From Candidatus Opimibacter skivensis (GTDB lineage Bacteria; Bacteroidota; Bacteroidia; Chitinophagales; Saprospiraceae): 64,000 nucleotides of DNA. The DNA lies in the NCBI GenBank assembly GCA_016722045.1, contig JADKGY010000029.1, forward strand, positions 248,001-312,000, written 5' to 3'. The position numbers and the translations under genes are program-made. Under the pieces are notes generated by a model that saw only the letters and a program-made list of their open reading frames with translations, was not told where the DNA came from and did no database searches. Position 1 is the first letter of the stretch, and each line of letters starts with the position of its first letter. Positions 63,447 through 64,000 of the stretch are shown here, piece by piece.

Positions 63447-64000
63447 TCGTCCTGGCGATTTGATAAATATTTTCAATGATTTCAACTGACTTCAATCCAT
63501 CATATGCATTTGTCATGATTTCTGTCTTTCCCTGGAGGGACCTGATGACATTGTTGATCACCTGGTCATGATTTGACATTGAACCTTCATAGTCTCCGTA
63601 TTGATTGGGGGCACCACTCAAGGGAATGTCATGAATATCAAATCCATCCGTAGCCTGGTAATCAATGGTGTTTAAATATTTTCCCCCGATTTTGATGGTT
63701 GCATGTTCAGCAAAGATCGTGATGCTTCCTTCCATATTTTGTCTGAACGCAGCAGTCGTGTAATGAAGTACACCCGGAGCATTGTATTCATTTAATAAAA
63801 ATGTCACGACACCTGTATCTTCAAATTCTATGAGGCCCTGATGCGCAGCATTTGTCAGTTGAGCATTCAGAATATGCATATCCCCCATCAGGTAGTAGAC
63901 AACGTCTATGAAGTGACTGAATTGGGTAAATAATGTGCCGCCATCAAGATCTTTTTTTCCTTTCCAATCAGAATTCCTGTAATAGTTCTCATTCCGGTTC
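63427..64000 (-). CDS. Gfo/Idh/MocA-family sugar dehydrogenase, 5' part beyond the window
   Basis: About 190 codons are visible; the frame is open to the right edge, so the NAD-binding half lies outside. GGTLFTQFSHFIDVVYYLMG and NRNENYYRNSDWKGKKDLDG are typical of the C-terminal domain of the family, with the conserved Gly-Gly near the active site and the histidine of SHFID. The end is a helix (VEIIENIYQIARTNG). In this setting it likely oxidises a UDP-N-acetylamino sugar acid, as WbpB/WlbA enzymes do. The gene leads the run of polysaccharide genes on the minus strand. Confidence 0.88.
   Translation of the reverse strand, partial: NRNENYYRNSDWKGKKDLDGGTLFTQFSHFIDVVYYLMGDMHILNAQLTNAAHQGLIEFEDTGVVTFLLNEYNAPGVLHYTTAAFRQNMEGSITIFAEHATIKIGGKYLNTIDYQATDGFDIHDIPLSGAPNQYGDYEGSMSNHDQVINNVIRSLQGKTEIMTNAYDGLKSVEIIENIYQIARTNGIQPR

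Overview
The window looks like a chromosome segment from a gliding, type IX secretion (T9SS)-bearing Bacteroidota, most like the Saprospiria/Chitinophagia group. The evidence is a complete gldA-gldF-gldG cluster, several secreted proteins with Por-type C-terminal sorting domains, many beta-propeller and beta-barrel envelope proteins, weak Shine-Dalgarno signals and an AT-rich genome. There is no rRNA, tRNA, CRISPR array, phage module or transposase gene that I can see.

Layout. 0-3 kb: 3'-truncated surface protein with several dozen 14-residue YadA-head repeats. 3.1-3.6 kb: remnant of a small secreted protein next to a poly-C stretch that looks like an assembly artefact. 3.6-9.4 kb: pyruvate-kinase-like enzyme, CPA1 Na+/H+ antiporter, unknown protein, methyltransferase and two small membrane proteins. 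9.6-17.7 kb: secreted propeller, membrane-anchored AraC-type regulator, periplasmic-propeller histidine kinase and an HhH/outer-membrane barrel protein. 17.8-27.4 kb: TMEM175-like channel, NamZ-like muramidase, exonuclease/GIY-YIG protein, aquaporin, RibD, thioredoxin-like protein, amphipathic-helix protein and PolX. 27.3-31.5 kb: gldA, gldF, gldG and a DUF4340 gene, probably co-transcribed into polX. 31.6-33 kb: MORN lipoprotein and a HigBA toxin-antitoxin pair. 33-45.3 kb: accessory island with a 1082-residue unknown protein, pentapeptide/beta-helix/glycine-rich and pentapeptide/LRR genes, a T9SS hydrolase and another T9SS protein. Most genes in this island carry frameshifts. 45.4-52.5 kb: orphan ParD, HEPN-NERD pair, 1341-residue leucine-rich protein and a toxin-antitoxin pair. 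The last two sit between two identical 70-bp direct repeats. 52.5-58.5 kb: 815-residue unknown protein, repeat-rich spacer, outer-membrane barrel, YncE-like propeller and a single-domain HsdR_N protein. 58.7-64 kb: holA read in frame from a polysaccharide flippase, then an aminotransferase, an LpxA-like acyltransferase and a Gfo/Idh oxidoreductase. This is a surface-polysaccharide operon.

The most unusual content is between the genes. (1) Three perfect palindromes are each exactly 63 nt, with the same inner core but different outer arms that still pair perfectly. (2) At least seven heptanucleotide tandem arrays each have a different unit but the same period, and several start on or overlap a stop codon. 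(3) A family of composite triloop hairpins includes one 63-nt half that is identical at two sites 48 kb apart. (4) A repeat containing a TAA ends holA in one frame, and in another frame lets the flippase read into holA.

Limits: all assignments come from reading motifs, and no database search was run. Frameshifts at 38-45 kb are mostly of the single-missing-base type, so sequencing or assembly error competes with real gene decay there.
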